A stretch of DNA of 64,000 nt from Brachybacterium sp042666875 (GCF_042666875.1 NZ_JBHTCX010000003.1:290593-354592), one strand, 5' to 3'; positions 35,257 to 44,115 are shown, counted from the stretch's first letter. Translations and numbers: made by a program. Notes: generated by a model from the sequence alone, not told the origin.

Positions 35257-35812
35257 GGCGGGCGATCAGCGCGGCGATCCTGCGCTCGCGAGTGCGCTCC
35301 GTGGCCGCGGTGAGGATCGGGCTCAGCGCGGAGAACCGGGCCGAGCGCGTGAGCTGCTCGAACGCCGCCTGAGCCTCGGGTTCCGCGGCGAGCGCGGCCA
35401 GGAGATCCGGCGGGGGTTCGGCCGTGGCGGGGCCGGCGTAGGCGCGTTCCCAGCGCCCGTCGGCCTTCGCCCGGTCGATCTCCGCCTGGCCGCGCTCGCG
35501 CATCCGGCCCTCGTCGGCCAGTCGCGCGACGATCACGACGTTGCGCTGGGACCAGATCGACCGGGTCCGCCGCGGCGTGAATCGCTGCCGGAAGCTGCGC
35601 TCGTCGTAGGTGGTGCGCTGGCCGTCGATCCAGCCGCTGCACAGTGCCTCCTCGAGGGCCTCCTGGTAGGTCAGCGTCGTCGGCGAATCCCGCCCCTTCT
35701 TCGCCAGCAGCAGCCAGACCCCGTCATAGGTGTGCTCGTGCTGATCCAGCCACGCGCGCCAGCCGGCGCGGTCGGCGATGACCAGCGGGTCCGGCGGCAT
35801 GTTCTCGTCCAT
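35243..35812 (-). CDS. YdeI/OmpD-associated family protein
   Basis: 189 aa soluble protein. Family signatures: WLDQHEHTYDGVWLLLAKKG, LTYQEALEEALCSGWIDGQ and RRTRSIWSQRN in the first 110 residues, then the helical C-terminal part (Bacteriocin-protection/YdeI type) with the Ala-rich ending. Its biochemical role is not established for the family. The ATG at 35812 is likely; an upstream ATG at 35860 in frame is possible. It stands alone, convergent with the SDR gene. Confidence 0.8.
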   Translation of the reverse strand: MDENMPPDPLVIADRAGWRAWLDQHEHTYDGVWLLLAKKGRDSPTTLTYQEALEEALCSGWIDGQRTTYDERSFRQRFTPRRTRSIWSQRNVVIVARLADEGRMRERGQAEIDRAKADGRWERAYAGPATAEPPPDLLAALAAEPEAQAAFEQLTRSARFSALSPILTAATERTRERRIAALIARLTCG

Positions 35813-35948
35813 GTCGTGCAGTATCCCCGACGGTGCGGACCGAAGCTGTCCGCCCGTCATGCCGCCGGCGCGATGTCCTCCCGTCGGAGGTCGGTGACCG
35901 CGGCGAGGTGGTCGAAACCGTGATCAGCGGGCGGGGTGGCCGGGCGTC

Positions 35949-37106
35949 TCAGCCCGTCGGGGTCGTCCCCCGTTGTTCGCGCGCCGCACGCGCCGAGGCG
36001 ACGTCGTCGACGATCAGGGCCAGGTGGCGCATGCCCGCCAGCAGCGACCCGTACAGCGGCCACGAGCGTCGCGGGAGCTCCGTGTGGTCGGCCAGGTCCG
36101 TGGTCAGCTCCTCGAGGCGGTCGGCGATCGGTTCCACCTCGATGTCGGGATCAGCGATGGCGCGGCCGGCGTCGCGGACGATCGCGACCCACCGCTCGCG
36201 GAAGTCGGCATCCCAGTCGCCGTCGGCGTAGTCGGCTTCACGCAGTGTCCGGGCCAGGTGGCGAAGGTGTGAAATCCCCTCGTCCACGCGGGTGAGGATC
36301 TCCTCGTAAGAGGCCTTCTCGGCCTCGCTCTGCGCAGAGGCGCCGGTCTTCCGTCCACTCTTCCGTGCACGTGCCCGCCGCAGCCCCCGGCGTGGGTTGG
36401 CCCGTTCGCTCTCGCGGGCGAAGCGGACCGCCTGCCAGGCCGTGGTGAGCTCGTCGCTCATCGCGTGCGTCTCGGCCACCCAGTTGTCGGCGTGAGCCGT
36501 CTGCCAGTCCTCCGAGAGCTCCTCGGCCATCTGACCGAGCAGCTCGCCCATCCGGCGATTGATGCTGTCGACGTAGCGGGCGGCCTGGCTCTCCCGCAGC
36601 GGCGGGATGAGCATGAGATTGACCAGCACCCCCACGGCCACACCGAGCCCCACCTCCAGGATCCGGTCGTTCAGCAACGGCTGCTGGGCTCCGAACCCGC
36701 TGCCGAGCACGAAGATCGCCGTGGTCGCGATCGCGATGCCCTCGTCGCGGATCCAGGTGGCACGAGCCCCGACCAGCCCGACCAGCAGGGCCAGGGCGAA
36801 GGTCCACACGCTCACGCCGAGCACAGCACCGATCGCGAAGGAGAGGCCGACGCCGATGGCAGAGGCGACGGTGGTCTGGGCTCCGCGAGACAGCGAGCGG
36901 TACACGGTGGCGTGCACTGTCAGCAGGGCGGTCCACGGGGCGAGGAAGGGGAGCTCGGAGCCCAGGACATTGGCGGAGATCCACCACGCGGCGGTGCCCG
37001 CGACCACTGCCTTGAGGATCTGCAGGCCGCTGGTGACCGACTCCGGTTCAGCCAGGTGAGCGAGGAACGCTCTTCCTCTCCGTCGCAGGGGCGCGAACAA
37101 GGTCAT
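35949..37106 (-). CDS. FUSC family membrane protein (aromatic acid exporter-like)
   Basis: 385 aa. Six closely spaced hydrophobic segments (about residues 25-185) form one FUSC half, with LSRGAQTTVASAIGVGLSFAIG typical of the family; the remaining ~200 residues are a charged, helical cytoplasmic domain. Homologues (AaeB, YgaE, YhfK types) are thought to export aromatic carboxylates. The start at 37106 lacks a strong ribosome site. No membrane-fusion partner is nearby, as expected in an actinobacterium. Confidence 0.8.
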   Translation of the reverse strand: MTLFAPLRRRGRAFLAHLAEPESVTSGLQILKAVVAGTAAWWISANVLGSELPFLAPWTALLTVHATVYRSLSRGAQTTVASAIGVGLSFAIGAVLGVSVWTFALALLVGLVGARATWIRDEGIAIATTAIFVLGSGFGAQQPLLNDRILEVGLGVAVGVLVNLMLIPPLRESQAARYVDSINRRMGELLGQMAEELSEDWQTAHADNWVAETHAMSDELTTAWQAVRFARESERANPRRGLRRARARKSGRKTGASAQSEAEKASYEEILTRVDEGISHLRHLARTLREADYADGDWDADFRERWVAIVRDAGRAIADPDIEVEPIADRLEELTTDLADHTELPRRSWPLYGSLLAGMRHLALIVDDVASARAAREQRGTTPTG

Positions 37107-37502
37107 GAGTCAGTCCGTTCGGTGATCGCGCGGCGTGGGCCGCTGGGGCGGCCTCGACTCCGAGGTGCTCCGCCATCGCACTCCGGACATCGGCGAGGGC
37201 CGGTCGGGAATCCTGCAGAGCCAAGCTAACCACCCACGTCTGCGGTTCGGAACCCGTGCCCGTGCACATCACAGGCGCCGCGAGAACCCCGCTCCCGCTC
37301 GGCCCACGGCATGCCCTGCCGTGCGCGTCCGCGCGCGGTCGGCACGCGTTCCGGGTCCGGTAGCGTGGAAGCTCCCGGCCCGCCTCGACGCCGCGGCCCC
37401 GACCCGATCGGGCACGTGCCTCCCGCCGGCACCACCCGCCCTGCTCTCCGGGGACGCGGCAGGCCATGGCCGCGAGGCAGTTCATCTCGAGAGGAACCAG
37501 AT
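37107..37502. other. Intergenic stretch upstream of glpP
   Basis: 396 bases between the divergent FUSC and GlpP genes. It presumably contains both promoters, but I find no convincing hexamer pair, palindrome or RNA gene. The only clear signal is AGAGGA just before the glpP ATG. Confidence 0.5.
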
Positions 37503-38096
37503 ATGTGTGTGGACCGTGCCGCGCTGTCCCGAGAGGAGGCCGTCCGGGAGTCGCTGCAGTCCGATCCGGTCATCACCAGCATCAAGGACGACCGGGCGCT
37601 GGAGGCGGCTCTCGAGACGGACCACGAGGTCCTGTTCCTGCTCTACGGCAGCCTGATCGACATCGAGGAGACCGTGGCCCGGTGCATCGCGGCCGGCAAG
37701 ATCGTCCTGGTCAACGTCGACTTCATCGAGGGCCTGTCTTCCCAGGACGTCGCCGTCCAGTGGCTGGCGACCCACACCGAGGCCGATGGCATCCTCTCCT
37801 CCAAGCCGGCCGTGGTGCGGGCCGCCCGACGGGCAGGCCTCACCGCCGTCCAGCGATACTTCCTGGTCGACTCGATCTCGTATCACCAGCTGGCGCGGGT
37901 GCTCCGCCAGGGCGAGCCCCACTTCGTCGAGATCCTGCCGGGATGCATCCCGCGCGTCATCGAGTGGCTGCGCGCGGACTTCTCGACACCGGTCATCGCC
38001 GGCGGACTGGTCTGCGAGCGCGGAGACGTCATCGCCGCGCTCGGTGCCGGCGCCCTGGCCGTGGCCACCTCCGATCGGGCCGTGTGGGCGATGTGA
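37503..38096 (+). CDS. glpP: GlpP-type antiterminator (glycerol-3-phosphate responsive family)
   Basis: 197 aa. The sequence follows the GlpP family along its whole length: VLFLLYGSLIDIEETV, VNVDFIEGLSSQD, GILSSKPAVVRAARRAGL, YFLVDSISY, VEILPGCIPRVIEWL and VIAGGLVCERGDV. In Bacillus the protein binds glycerol-3-phosphate and leader mRNA, preventing termination ahead of glpFK and glpD. ATG 37503 follows AGAGGA. The next operon downstream has a long leader with a strong intrinsic terminator, exactly what a GlpP protein would act on. The operon is not a glycerol operon, so the effector may be another polyol or sugar phosphate. A GlpP gene in a high-GC actinobacterium is uncommon in my knowledge. 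Confidence 0.87.
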   Translation: MCVDRAALSREEAVRESLQSDPVITSIKDDRALEAALETDHEVLFLLYGSLIDIEETVARCIAAGKIVLVNVDFIEGLSSQDVAVQWLATHTEADGILSSKPAVVRAARRAGLTAVQRYFLVDSISYHQLARVLRQGEPHFVEILPGCIPRVIEWLRADFSTPVIAGGLVCERGDVIAALGAGALAVATSDRAVWAM

Positions 38097-38184
38097 GCCG
38101 ACGACGAACGCTGCCGCGAGGGCCACGCGAGCCCGCGACGGACGGGCTCGCTCGGGCCGCCCCCGCGCGGCATCGATGACCGTC

Positions 38185-38214
38185 TGGACACCCGGCCGGG
38201 CACGCTGGTAGCTT
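38185..38214 (+). promoter_or_regulatory. Tentative promoter of the antitermination-controlled operon
   Basis: TGGACA (38185-38190), 18 bases, TAGCTT (38209-38214). It would give a leader of about 250 bases containing the terminator at 38266-38323. The match is moderate, and read-through from glpP is also possible. Confidence 0.3.
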
Positions 38215-38265
38215 TCGTCAAAACTTCATAGCTCCGGGGTCATCCCGGACGTCACGACAGACACC

Positions 38266-38323
38266 AAGAGATCAGTGGCGTCGCTCCCTTCGGGGGGCGA
38301 CTGCTTGCTGGTCTCTTTTTTTT
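38266..38323 (+). terminator. Intrinsic terminator inside the operon leader (GlpP target candidate)
   Basis: The outer stem AAGAGATCAG (38266-38275) pairs with CTGGTCTCTT (38308-38317), ten pairs with one T-G wobble. The inner stem GTCGCTCCC (38280-38288) pairs with GGGGGCGAC (38293-38301) around a TTCG loop. Eight Ts follow (38316-38323). It lies 150 bases before the MFS start codon and 170 bases after the glpP stop, so it could end glpP transcripts, but it is also the right place for regulated read-through. T-runs this long are otherwise absent from the window. Confidence 0.85.
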
Positions 38324-38333
38324 GTGCCCTCAC

Positions 38334-38408
38334 GGCGGTGCCCCCCGTCCTGGTGGCGGTGCGCCCGCCCTCGGGGCGGTGCCCCCGCCCTGGTGGCGGT
38401 CCCGTCCG
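38334..38408 (+). repeat. 20-21 bp tandem repeat in operon leader
   Basis: GGCGGTGCSCCCGCCCTSGK-type units begin at 38334, 38355, 38375 and (partial) 38395. They lie between the terminator and the MFS start. Each unit is itself partly self-complementary (GGCGGTG / CCCGCC), so the leader RNA could form alternative stems. Confidence 0.7.
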
Positions 38409-38472
38409 TCATCGCGGGCGGCTTCCCGCCTCCCTCACCCGTTCCCCGATCAGCCCACAAAGGAGTGGCCTC

Positions 38473-39762
38473 ATGACCCGAATGCGAAGATCGGTCAGCT
38501 TCCTGATCCTGGCGATGACCGGAGGGGTCGTCTTCCAGGTCGCCTACCTGCGGTTCCTCTTCCTCCACGACGGCGCGGAGGCCCTGGGCCTCTCCCTGCA
38601 GCAGTACGGCACCGTCACCTCGGTGTTCGGCGCGGTCGCCGTCGTCATGTACTTCGTCGGCGGCTGGTTCGCCGACAGGTTCTCGCCGAAGCTGCTGATC
38701 GTCATCGCCATGGCGGGCACCGGCGTGCTGGACCTGTACGTCTCCACAGCGCCGGGATACCTGGCCGTGCTGATCGTGCACGTGCTCTTCGCGGTGCTCG
38801 GTATGGGGCTGTACTGGTCGGCGCTGGTGAAGTCGATCGGTCTGCTCGGCAGCGAGGGCGAGCAGGGCCGCCTGTTCGGCTTCCTCGAGGGGATCCGCGG
38901 CCTGACGACCACCATCATCGGTCTCGTCGGATCCGTGATCGTCGCGCGCGCCGTCGTGGCCAGCACCGGCGTGACGACGCTGATCCAGATCTACGGGGTC
39001 CTGGCGATCGTGCTCGCGGTCCTCGTCCTGTTCGTCGTCCACCAGGGCAAGGACCAGCTGGACAAGGCGGAGCGCCAGTCCGTCGGCCCCCGGCAGCTGC
39101 TGCGGGCGGCAGCCAACAAGTACACGTGGCTGATCGGCGGCTCCGTGATGATGATGTACTGCTTCTACACCCTGATGGGCTACCTCTCGCCGCTGCTGCA
39201 GGACGGTTTCGGCGTCGCCGCGGGCATGATCGGTGTGATCGGCGTGATCCGCACCTACGTGTTCCAGTTCCTCGCCGGCCCCGTCGGCGGCATCCTGGTC
39301 GACAAGTACTTCGGCTCCACCCCGCGGTTCCTGCGGGTCAGCTTCGTCATCGTCGGCCTCACCGCCGTCGGCTACCTCGTCCTGCCCCGGCAGGCGGGCA
39401 TGCTGTGGATCGCCGTCGCCCTGATGATCATCATGAGCCTCACCGTCTTCGCGGCGCGCGGGGTGTTCTGGTCATCGGTCGGCGAGCTGGGCATCCCGGT
39501 CGCCCAGCGCGGCGGCGTGATCGGCCTCGCCTCCGGACTGGCCTACCTGCCCGACGCGTTCCTGCCGGCCGTCGCCTCGTGGTGGATCGGCGACCCCGCC
39601 AACGGCGTCCCGGCCCAGGGCGGCGGATTCTCGGCGATGTTCACCGTGCTGATCCTGGCGGCCGTGATCGGCATGGTCCTGTGCACCGTGACGATGCGGG
39701 TCCACGCCCGCGAGAGCCGGGACGCAGCCCGTGAGCCCGAACCCGAGCTCTCCTCGACGTGA
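38473..39762 (+). CDS. MFS transporter
   Basis: 429 aa with about twelve membrane segments and a central loop near residue 200 (HQGKDQLDKAERQSVGPRQ). YFVGGWFADRFSPK (about residues 57-70) is the MFS loop 2-3 motif. ATG 38473 follows AGGAG; the frame is open upstream through the tandem repeats but without a ribosome site. It is the first gene of the operon behind the terminator and presumably brings in the substrate of the dehydrogenase and kinase downstream, perhaps a polyol or polyol phosphate (inference). Confidence 0.87.
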   Translation: MTRMRRSVSFLILAMTGGVVFQVAYLRFLFLHDGAEALGLSLQQYGTVTSVFGAVAVVMYFVGGWFADRFSPKLLIVIAMAGTGVLDLYVSTAPGYLAVLIVHVLFAVLGMGLYWSALVKSIGLLGSEGEQGRLFGFLEGIRGLTTTIIGLVGSVIVARAVVASTGVTTLIQIYGVLAIVLAVLVLFVVHQGKDQLDKAERQSVGPRQLLRAAANKYTWLIGGSVMMMYCFYTLMGYLSPLLQDGFGVAAGMIGVIGVIRTYVFQFLAGPVGGILVDKYFGSTPRFLRVSFVIVGLTAVGYLVLPRQAGMLWIAVALMIIMSLTVFAARGVFWSSVGELGIPVAQRGGVIGLASGLAYLPDAFLPAVASWWIGDPANGVPAQGGGFSAMFTVLILAAVIGMVLCTVTMRVHARESRDAAREPEPELSST

Positions 39763-39806
39763 CCGCCGCTCCCCCACTTCGACCCCTCACCCTGAAGGAC
39801 ATGACC

Positions 39807-40583
39807 ATGGACATCACGGATTTCTCGCTCGACGTCTTCTCCCTGGAGGGGAAGGTCGCGATCGTCACCGGCGGCAACTCCGGCCTCGGGCAGGCGTTCG
39901 CCCTCGCACTCGCCAAGGCCGGCGCCGACATCTTCGTGCCGAGCATCGCCGACGACGACGGCACCACCCGCTCCCTCATCGAGGCCACCGGGCGCCGCTA
40001 CGAGTTCCTCGAGATCGACATCACCGGCCCCGAGGCACCGGCCCGCGTCATCCAGGACACGCTCGAGCGCCTGGGAGGCCTGGACGTGATCGTGAACTCT
40101 GCCGGCATCTCGAAGCTCGCCGGCGTCCAGGAGTTCGACCGGGAGCAGTGGGACCCCATGGTCGACCTCAACCTCACGGCACCGTTCGCCCTCTCCCAGG
40201 CAGCGGTCGAGCACTTCATCGCGCAGGGCTCCGGCAAGATCATCAACATCGCCTCGCTCTTCGCCTTCCTCGGGGGCCAGTCCTCCCCGGCCTATGCTGC
40301 GACCAAGCACGGCATCGTCGGCTTCACCAAGGCCTACAGCGACGAGCTGGCCGGGCACGGGATCCAGGTCAACGCCATCGCGCCCGGGTACTTCGCGACG
40401 GCGCTGACGGCGACGACGCGCGCGGATCCGGACGCCTCCCGCCAGATCCTCGAGCACATCCCCGCCGGCCGCTGGGGCGAGGTCTCCGACCTGATGGGCG
40501 CAGCCGTCTTCCTCGCCTCGAAGGCCTCCGACTACGTCAACGGCCACGTCCTCACCGTCGACGGCGGATACCTCGTCCGCTGA
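39807..40583 (+). CDS. Short-chain dehydrogenase/reductase (KduD-like)
   Basis: 258 aa classical SDR. TGGNSGLG lies at about residues 20-27, NSAG at about 93-96, catalytic Tyr and Lys in YAATK, and a C-terminal GHVLTVDGGYLVR. Closest in look to 2-deoxy-D-gluconate 3-dehydrogenase and polyol dehydrogenases. ATG 39807 is preferred (AAGG about ten bases upstream); ATG 39801 and a GTG at 39759 overlapping the MFS stop are in frame. It probably oxidises or reduces a sugar alcohol or sugar acid in the same pathway. Confidence 0.82.
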   Translation: MDITDFSLDVFSLEGKVAIVTGGNSGLGQAFALALAKAGADIFVPSIADDDGTTRSLIEATGRRYEFLEIDITGPEAPARVIQDTLERLGGLDVIVNSAGISKLAGVQEFDREQWDPMVDLNLTAPFALSQAAVEHFIAQGSGKIINIASLFAFLGGQSSPAYAATKHGIVGFTKAYSDELAGHGIQVNAIAPGYFATALTATTRADPDASRQILEHIPAGRWGEVSDLMGAAVFLASKASDYVNGHVLTVDGGYLVR

Positions 40584-40794
40584 GACACCTCCCCGTCGGC
40601 CCTACTCACCGGAGCCCATAGTCCCGCCGGAGCCCGCAGCCCCGCCGCTCCCGTCGGCCCGCAGAGGCCCCGAGGCAAGCGGCCGGCATCGCCCACCAGC
40701 CCATCCCCGACCACACAGACCGCCTACGACCATCACCCCCACCCGACCCGTCGGCCCGAGCGCCGTCACCCATCGTGAGAGGACCCTCCACCCC

Positions 40795-42384
40795 ATGATC
40801 GAATCCCGCTCGCCCCTGTCCCGCGACCAGATCCTCGACCGGCTGACCACGATCCTCGGCCCGGACCAGATCGAGACCGACGAGCACGCGCTGCAGGAAT
40901 CCAGCGTCGACCGGTTCAAGAAGTACCAGTCCGTGCACGGCGTCTACAGCGCACCGCTGCCCGTCGCGATCGCCTACGCGACCTCCACCGAGGACGTCGC
41001 CGCCGTGCTCGCCTTCGCCGACGAGAACCTCATCAACATCGTCGCCCGCAGCGGACGCACCGGGACCGAGGGCGGGCTCGAGACCAGCGTGGCGGACACG
41101 ATCGTCCTGGACCTCTCCCGCATGGACCAGATCCTCTCGGTCGATCCCGAGAACATGCAGGTCACCGTGCAGGCAGGGGTCACGCTGCAGACACTGGAGG
41201 ACCAGCTGCGCGCCCAGGGTCTGACCACCGGCCACTCCCCGCAGTCCAAGCCGCTGGCCCAGTACGGCGGGCTGGTCTCCACCCGCAGCATCGGGCAGTT
41301 CTCCACGCTATACGGCGCGATCGAGGACATGGTCGTCGGCCTGGAGGCCGTCTTCCCCGGCGGCCGGGTCACCCGCATCAAGGCCGTGCCCCGCCGCGCC
41401 GCCGGCCCCGATATCCGCCACATCGTGATCGGCAACGAGGGCGCCCTGTCGGTCGTCACCGAGGTCACGCTGAAGGTGTTCCGCTACTACCCGGAGAACA
41501 ACCGGTTCCACGGCGCCCTGGTGGAGGACATGGCCACCGGCATCGCCATGCTGCGCGAGATCATCACGAACGGTTTCCGCCCCTCGGTCGCCCGCCTGTA
41601 CTCCCCCGAGGACGCGAACCAGCACTTCTCCCACTTCAGCCAGGGCAAGTGCGTCGTCGTGCTGGTCGCGGAGGGGCCCGAGGGGATCGTGCGCGCCACC
41701 AGCGAGGAGATCACGCGCGTCCTCGACCAGCACGAGCACGTGAAGGTCGACCCGTCCCTGATCGAGGCCTGGTTCGACAATCTCAACTGGGGGCCCGACA
41801 AGATCGAGGCCGAGAAGGCGGCCATGCTCGAGTCCCACCACCTGGGATACACCACGGAGGTCTCGGCCGACTGGTCCCAGGTCGTGGACCTCTACGAGTC
41901 CGTCATCCGCCGCATCCGCGAGGAGTACCCGCACGCGGGCGACCTGACGATGCTGGGCGGCCACTCCTCGCACAGCTACCAGACCGGCACGAACATGTAC
42001 TTCGTCTACGACTACCGGATCGAGGCCTCCCCCGAGGAGGAGATCGAGAAGTACCACCTGCCGCTCAATGCGATCATCGTCGAGGAGGCGCTGCGTCACG
42101 GCGGCTCGATGGTCCACCATCACGGGATCGGCAAGTACCGCACCCCGTGGACGGAGCAGGAGCACGGCAGCGCCTACCCGATCCTGGCCGCTCTCAAGCA
42201 GAGCTTCGACCCGAACGGGATCATGAACAGGGGCACGATCTTCCCGGCCGACGGTGCGATCCAGCCGGCCGCCGCGCATCCGCAGGACCAGCTGGCGCAG
42301 TGGCGCCGGGGACCTGAGGGAACCGGCGGCGCGCAGGCCGCCGGGGACACCGCCGACGCGGAGAGCACCGAGGGCATGGACTGA
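40795..42384 (+). CDS. FAD-linked oxidase, alkyl-DHAP synthase-like
   Basis: 529 aa. A VAO/PCMH-type FAD domain (about residues 50-235) contains RSGRTGTEGG. The C-terminal part carries a His triad, HHHG at 441-444, as found in alkyldihydroxyacetonephosphate synthases. The last ~45 residues are low-complexity. Eukaryotic ADPS makes ether lipids without net redox; bacterial relatives often oxidise hydroxyacids or polyol phosphates. Lying between an SDR and a sugar kinase under a G3P-type regulator, a polyol-phosphate dehydrogenase role is plausible but not shown. AGAGGA precedes the ATG, after a 211-bp gap with no clear signal. Confidence 0.8.
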   Translation: MIESRSPLSRDQILDRLTTILGPDQIETDEHALQESSVDRFKKYQSVHGVYSAPLPVAIAYATSTEDVAAVLAFADENLINIVARSGRTGTEGGLETSVADTIVLDLSRMDQILSVDPENMQVTVQAGVTLQTLEDQLRAQGLTTGHSPQSKPLAQYGGLVSTRSIGQFSTLYGAIEDMVVGLEAVFPGGRVTRIKAVPRRAAGPDIRHIVIGNEGALSVVTEVTLKVFRYYPENNRFHGALVEDMATGIAMLREIITNGFRPSVARLYSPEDANQHFSHFSQGKCVVVLVAEGPEGIVRATSEEITRVLDQHEHVKVDPSLIEAWFDNLNWGPDKIEAEKAAMLESHHLGYTTEVSADWSQVVDLYESVIRRIREEYPHAGDLTMLGGHSSHSYQTGTNMYFVYDYRIEASPEEEIEKYHLPLNAIIVEEALRHGGSMVHHHGIGKYRTPWTEQEHGSAYPILAALKQSFDPNGIMNRGTIFPADGAIQPAAAHPQDQLAQWRRGPEGTGGAQAAGDTADAESTEGMD

Positions 42385-43811
42385 TGACGAGGTACGTGGT
42401 GGGGATCGACAACGGGTCCCAATCCTCCAAGGTCACGATCTTCGACGAGAACGGCCGCACCTGCGCGGTGGGCCGCGTGCCGCTGCCGGCGAACCACACG
42501 CCCCGCCCCGGCGTCGTCGAGTATCCCGACGACGTCCTGTGGGAGTCGATCGCCGCGGCGAGCCGGCAGGCCATCGCCGAGTTCGAGGGGGACCCGACGG
42601 AGATCGTCGGCGTCGGCCTGTGCACCATCCGGTTCTGCCGGGCCGTGCTGCGGGCCGACGGCAGTCTCGCCCAGCCGGTCCAGAGCTGGATGGATGAGCG
42701 GGTGGGCCGCCCGTACCGTCAGGAGACGGCCGAGGCCGCCTACGTCACGACCTCCTCCGGGTACATCACCCACCGGATGACCGGGAACTTCACCGACACG
42801 GTCGCGAACTACCAGGGCATGTGGCCGATCGACACCGCGGCCTGGGCCTGGTCCCAGGACGAGGCCGACTATGAGCGCACCGGCATGCCGCGCAGCTTGC
42901 TGTTCGACCTGGTCATGCCGGGAGAGGTGCTGGGGCGGCTGACGCCCCGGGCCGCCGCGGCGACCGGGCTGCCGGGCGGCGTGCCGGTGATCGCCACGGC
43001 GAACGACAAGGCGGTCGAGGCCCTCGGTGCGGGCCTGCAGGATCCCCGGTCCCTGCTGCTGTCACTGGGCACCTACATCGCGGGGATGTCCGTCGGCGAG
43101 GCCGGCGCGACCGGGTCGGAGGCGTTCTGGACGAACTTCGGGTCGCAGCCCGGCACATACCTCTACGAGAGCGGCGGCATCCGCCGCGGCATGTGGACGG
43201 TCAGCTGGTTCCGCGACCTCCTCGGCGAGGGCACCGCCCGGGAGGCCGCCGAGCGCGGCGAATCGGTCGAGGAGATGCTGGGCCGGGAGGCGCTCGAGGT
43301 GCCGGCCGGCTCGGACGGGCTGCTGACGGTCCCCGACTGGCTGGCCCCGGCCGACGTGCCTTCCCGCAAGGGCAGCGTGCTGGGGTTCGACGGGCGGCAG
43401 GGCCGCGCGCACATGTTCCGCTCGATCCTCGAGGGCATCGCCCTGACCATGAAGGAGCGGGCCGACGAGATGGCGACCGAGCTCGGCACGCGCTTCGATC
43501 AGCTGGTCATCACCGGCGGCGGGGCCTCCTCGGACCTCATGACCCAGATCCTCGCGGACGTCTTCGGGCTGGAGACCGTGCGCCTGGCCGGCGGCAGCTC
43601 CGCCGGTCGCGGTGCGGCGATCTGCGCCGCCGTCGCCACCGGGATCGTCCCCTCGTTCCGTGAGGGCGCGGAGCGCTTCGCCGTCGTGGCCGACCGCACC
43701 GCCCCTCTCGCCGAGAACGCGGAGGTGTACCGGCAGCTCGGCGCGGTCTACCGGGACGTGCGGGGCGTGACGGACCGGATCTACCGGCGCACGTGGGAGG
43801 TCGTCGGCTAG
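42384..43811 (+). CDS. FGGY family carbohydrate kinase
   Basis: 475 aa ATP-dependent kinase of the xylulokinase/glycerol-kinase superfamily. The N-terminal VGIDNGSQSSKVTIFD is the phosphate-1 loop; VIATANDKAVEALGAG about residue 205 and LVITGGGASSDLMTQILADV about residue 375 are the second half-site motifs. The start overlaps the oxidase stop (TGATG). The expected product, a sugar or polyol phosphate, would be a natural effector for the GlpP protein encoded ahead of the operon. Glycerol is possible but the protein is not a close match to GlpK; erythritol-, ribitol- or xylulose-type substrates fit equally well. Confidence 0.86.
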   Translation: MTRYVVGIDNGSQSSKVTIFDENGRTCAVGRVPLPANHTPRPGVVEYPDDVLWESIAAASRQAIAEFEGDPTEIVGVGLCTIRFCRAVLRADGSLAQPVQSWMDERVGRPYRQETAEAAYVTTSSGYITHRMTGNFTDTVANYQGMWPIDTAAWAWSQDEADYERTGMPRSLLFDLVMPGEVLGRLTPRAAAATGLPGGVPVIATANDKAVEALGAGLQDPRSLLLSLGTYIAGMSVGEAGATGSEAFWTNFGSQPGTYLYESGGIRRGMWTVSWFRDLLGEGTAREAAERGESVEEMLGREALEVPAGSDGLLTVPDWLAPADVPSRKGSVLGFDGRQGRAHMFRSILEGIALTMKERADEMATELGTRFDQLVITGGGASSDLMTQILADVFGLETVRLAGGSSAGRGAAICAAVATGIVPSFREGAERFAVVADRTAPLAENAEVYRQLGAVYRDVRGVTDRIYRRTWEVVG

Positions 43812-43940
43812 GGCTGCCGGGCGTCGGCGCCCGCCACCACACATCGAACGGCGGGGACCCTCAGCCGTCCCCTCCCCGCCAGATCCGCGACCCAGTGGTT
43901 ATGGCCGCCGAGTTCCAACACACTCACGGATCCGGCGGGG

Positions 43941-44087
43941 CGGACCGGCCTTCCCGCGGGGCGGACCGGCCTTCCCGCGGGGCGGACCGGCCTTCCCGCG
44001 GGGTCGGCGTGCCTCCGCGCGAGGTCGGCCTGCCTTCCCGCGGGGCTGGCCGGCCTCCCAGCGGGGTCGGCGTGCCTCCGCGCGCGG
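43941..44087 (+). repeat. 21-bp tandem repeat, seven units
   Basis: Three perfect copies of a 21-bp unit starting CGGACCGGCC and ending CGCGGGG (43941, 43962, 43983) are followed by four diverged copies (44004, 44025, 44046, 44067). It fills the gap between the kinase operon and the lacI-type gene. It could be read as a heptapeptide repeat, but nothing suggests it is translated. Confidence 0.85.
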
Positions 44088-44115
44088 CGGACCAGCACCG
44101 GATCGGCCCCGATGC

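Noticed and set aside
35857..36063. Small minus-strand gene after the FUSC gene
   Set aside because: Mostly overlaps the FUSC 3' end in another frame and lacks a start signal.
38275..38472. N-terminal extension of the MFS protein
   Set aside because: It would begin inside the terminator stem and cross the tandem repeats; the ATG at 38473 has a clear AGGAG.
43941..44087. CRISPR-like array
   Set aside because: The repeats are contiguous, without spacers, and no cas genes are near. The same applies to 52876-52975.
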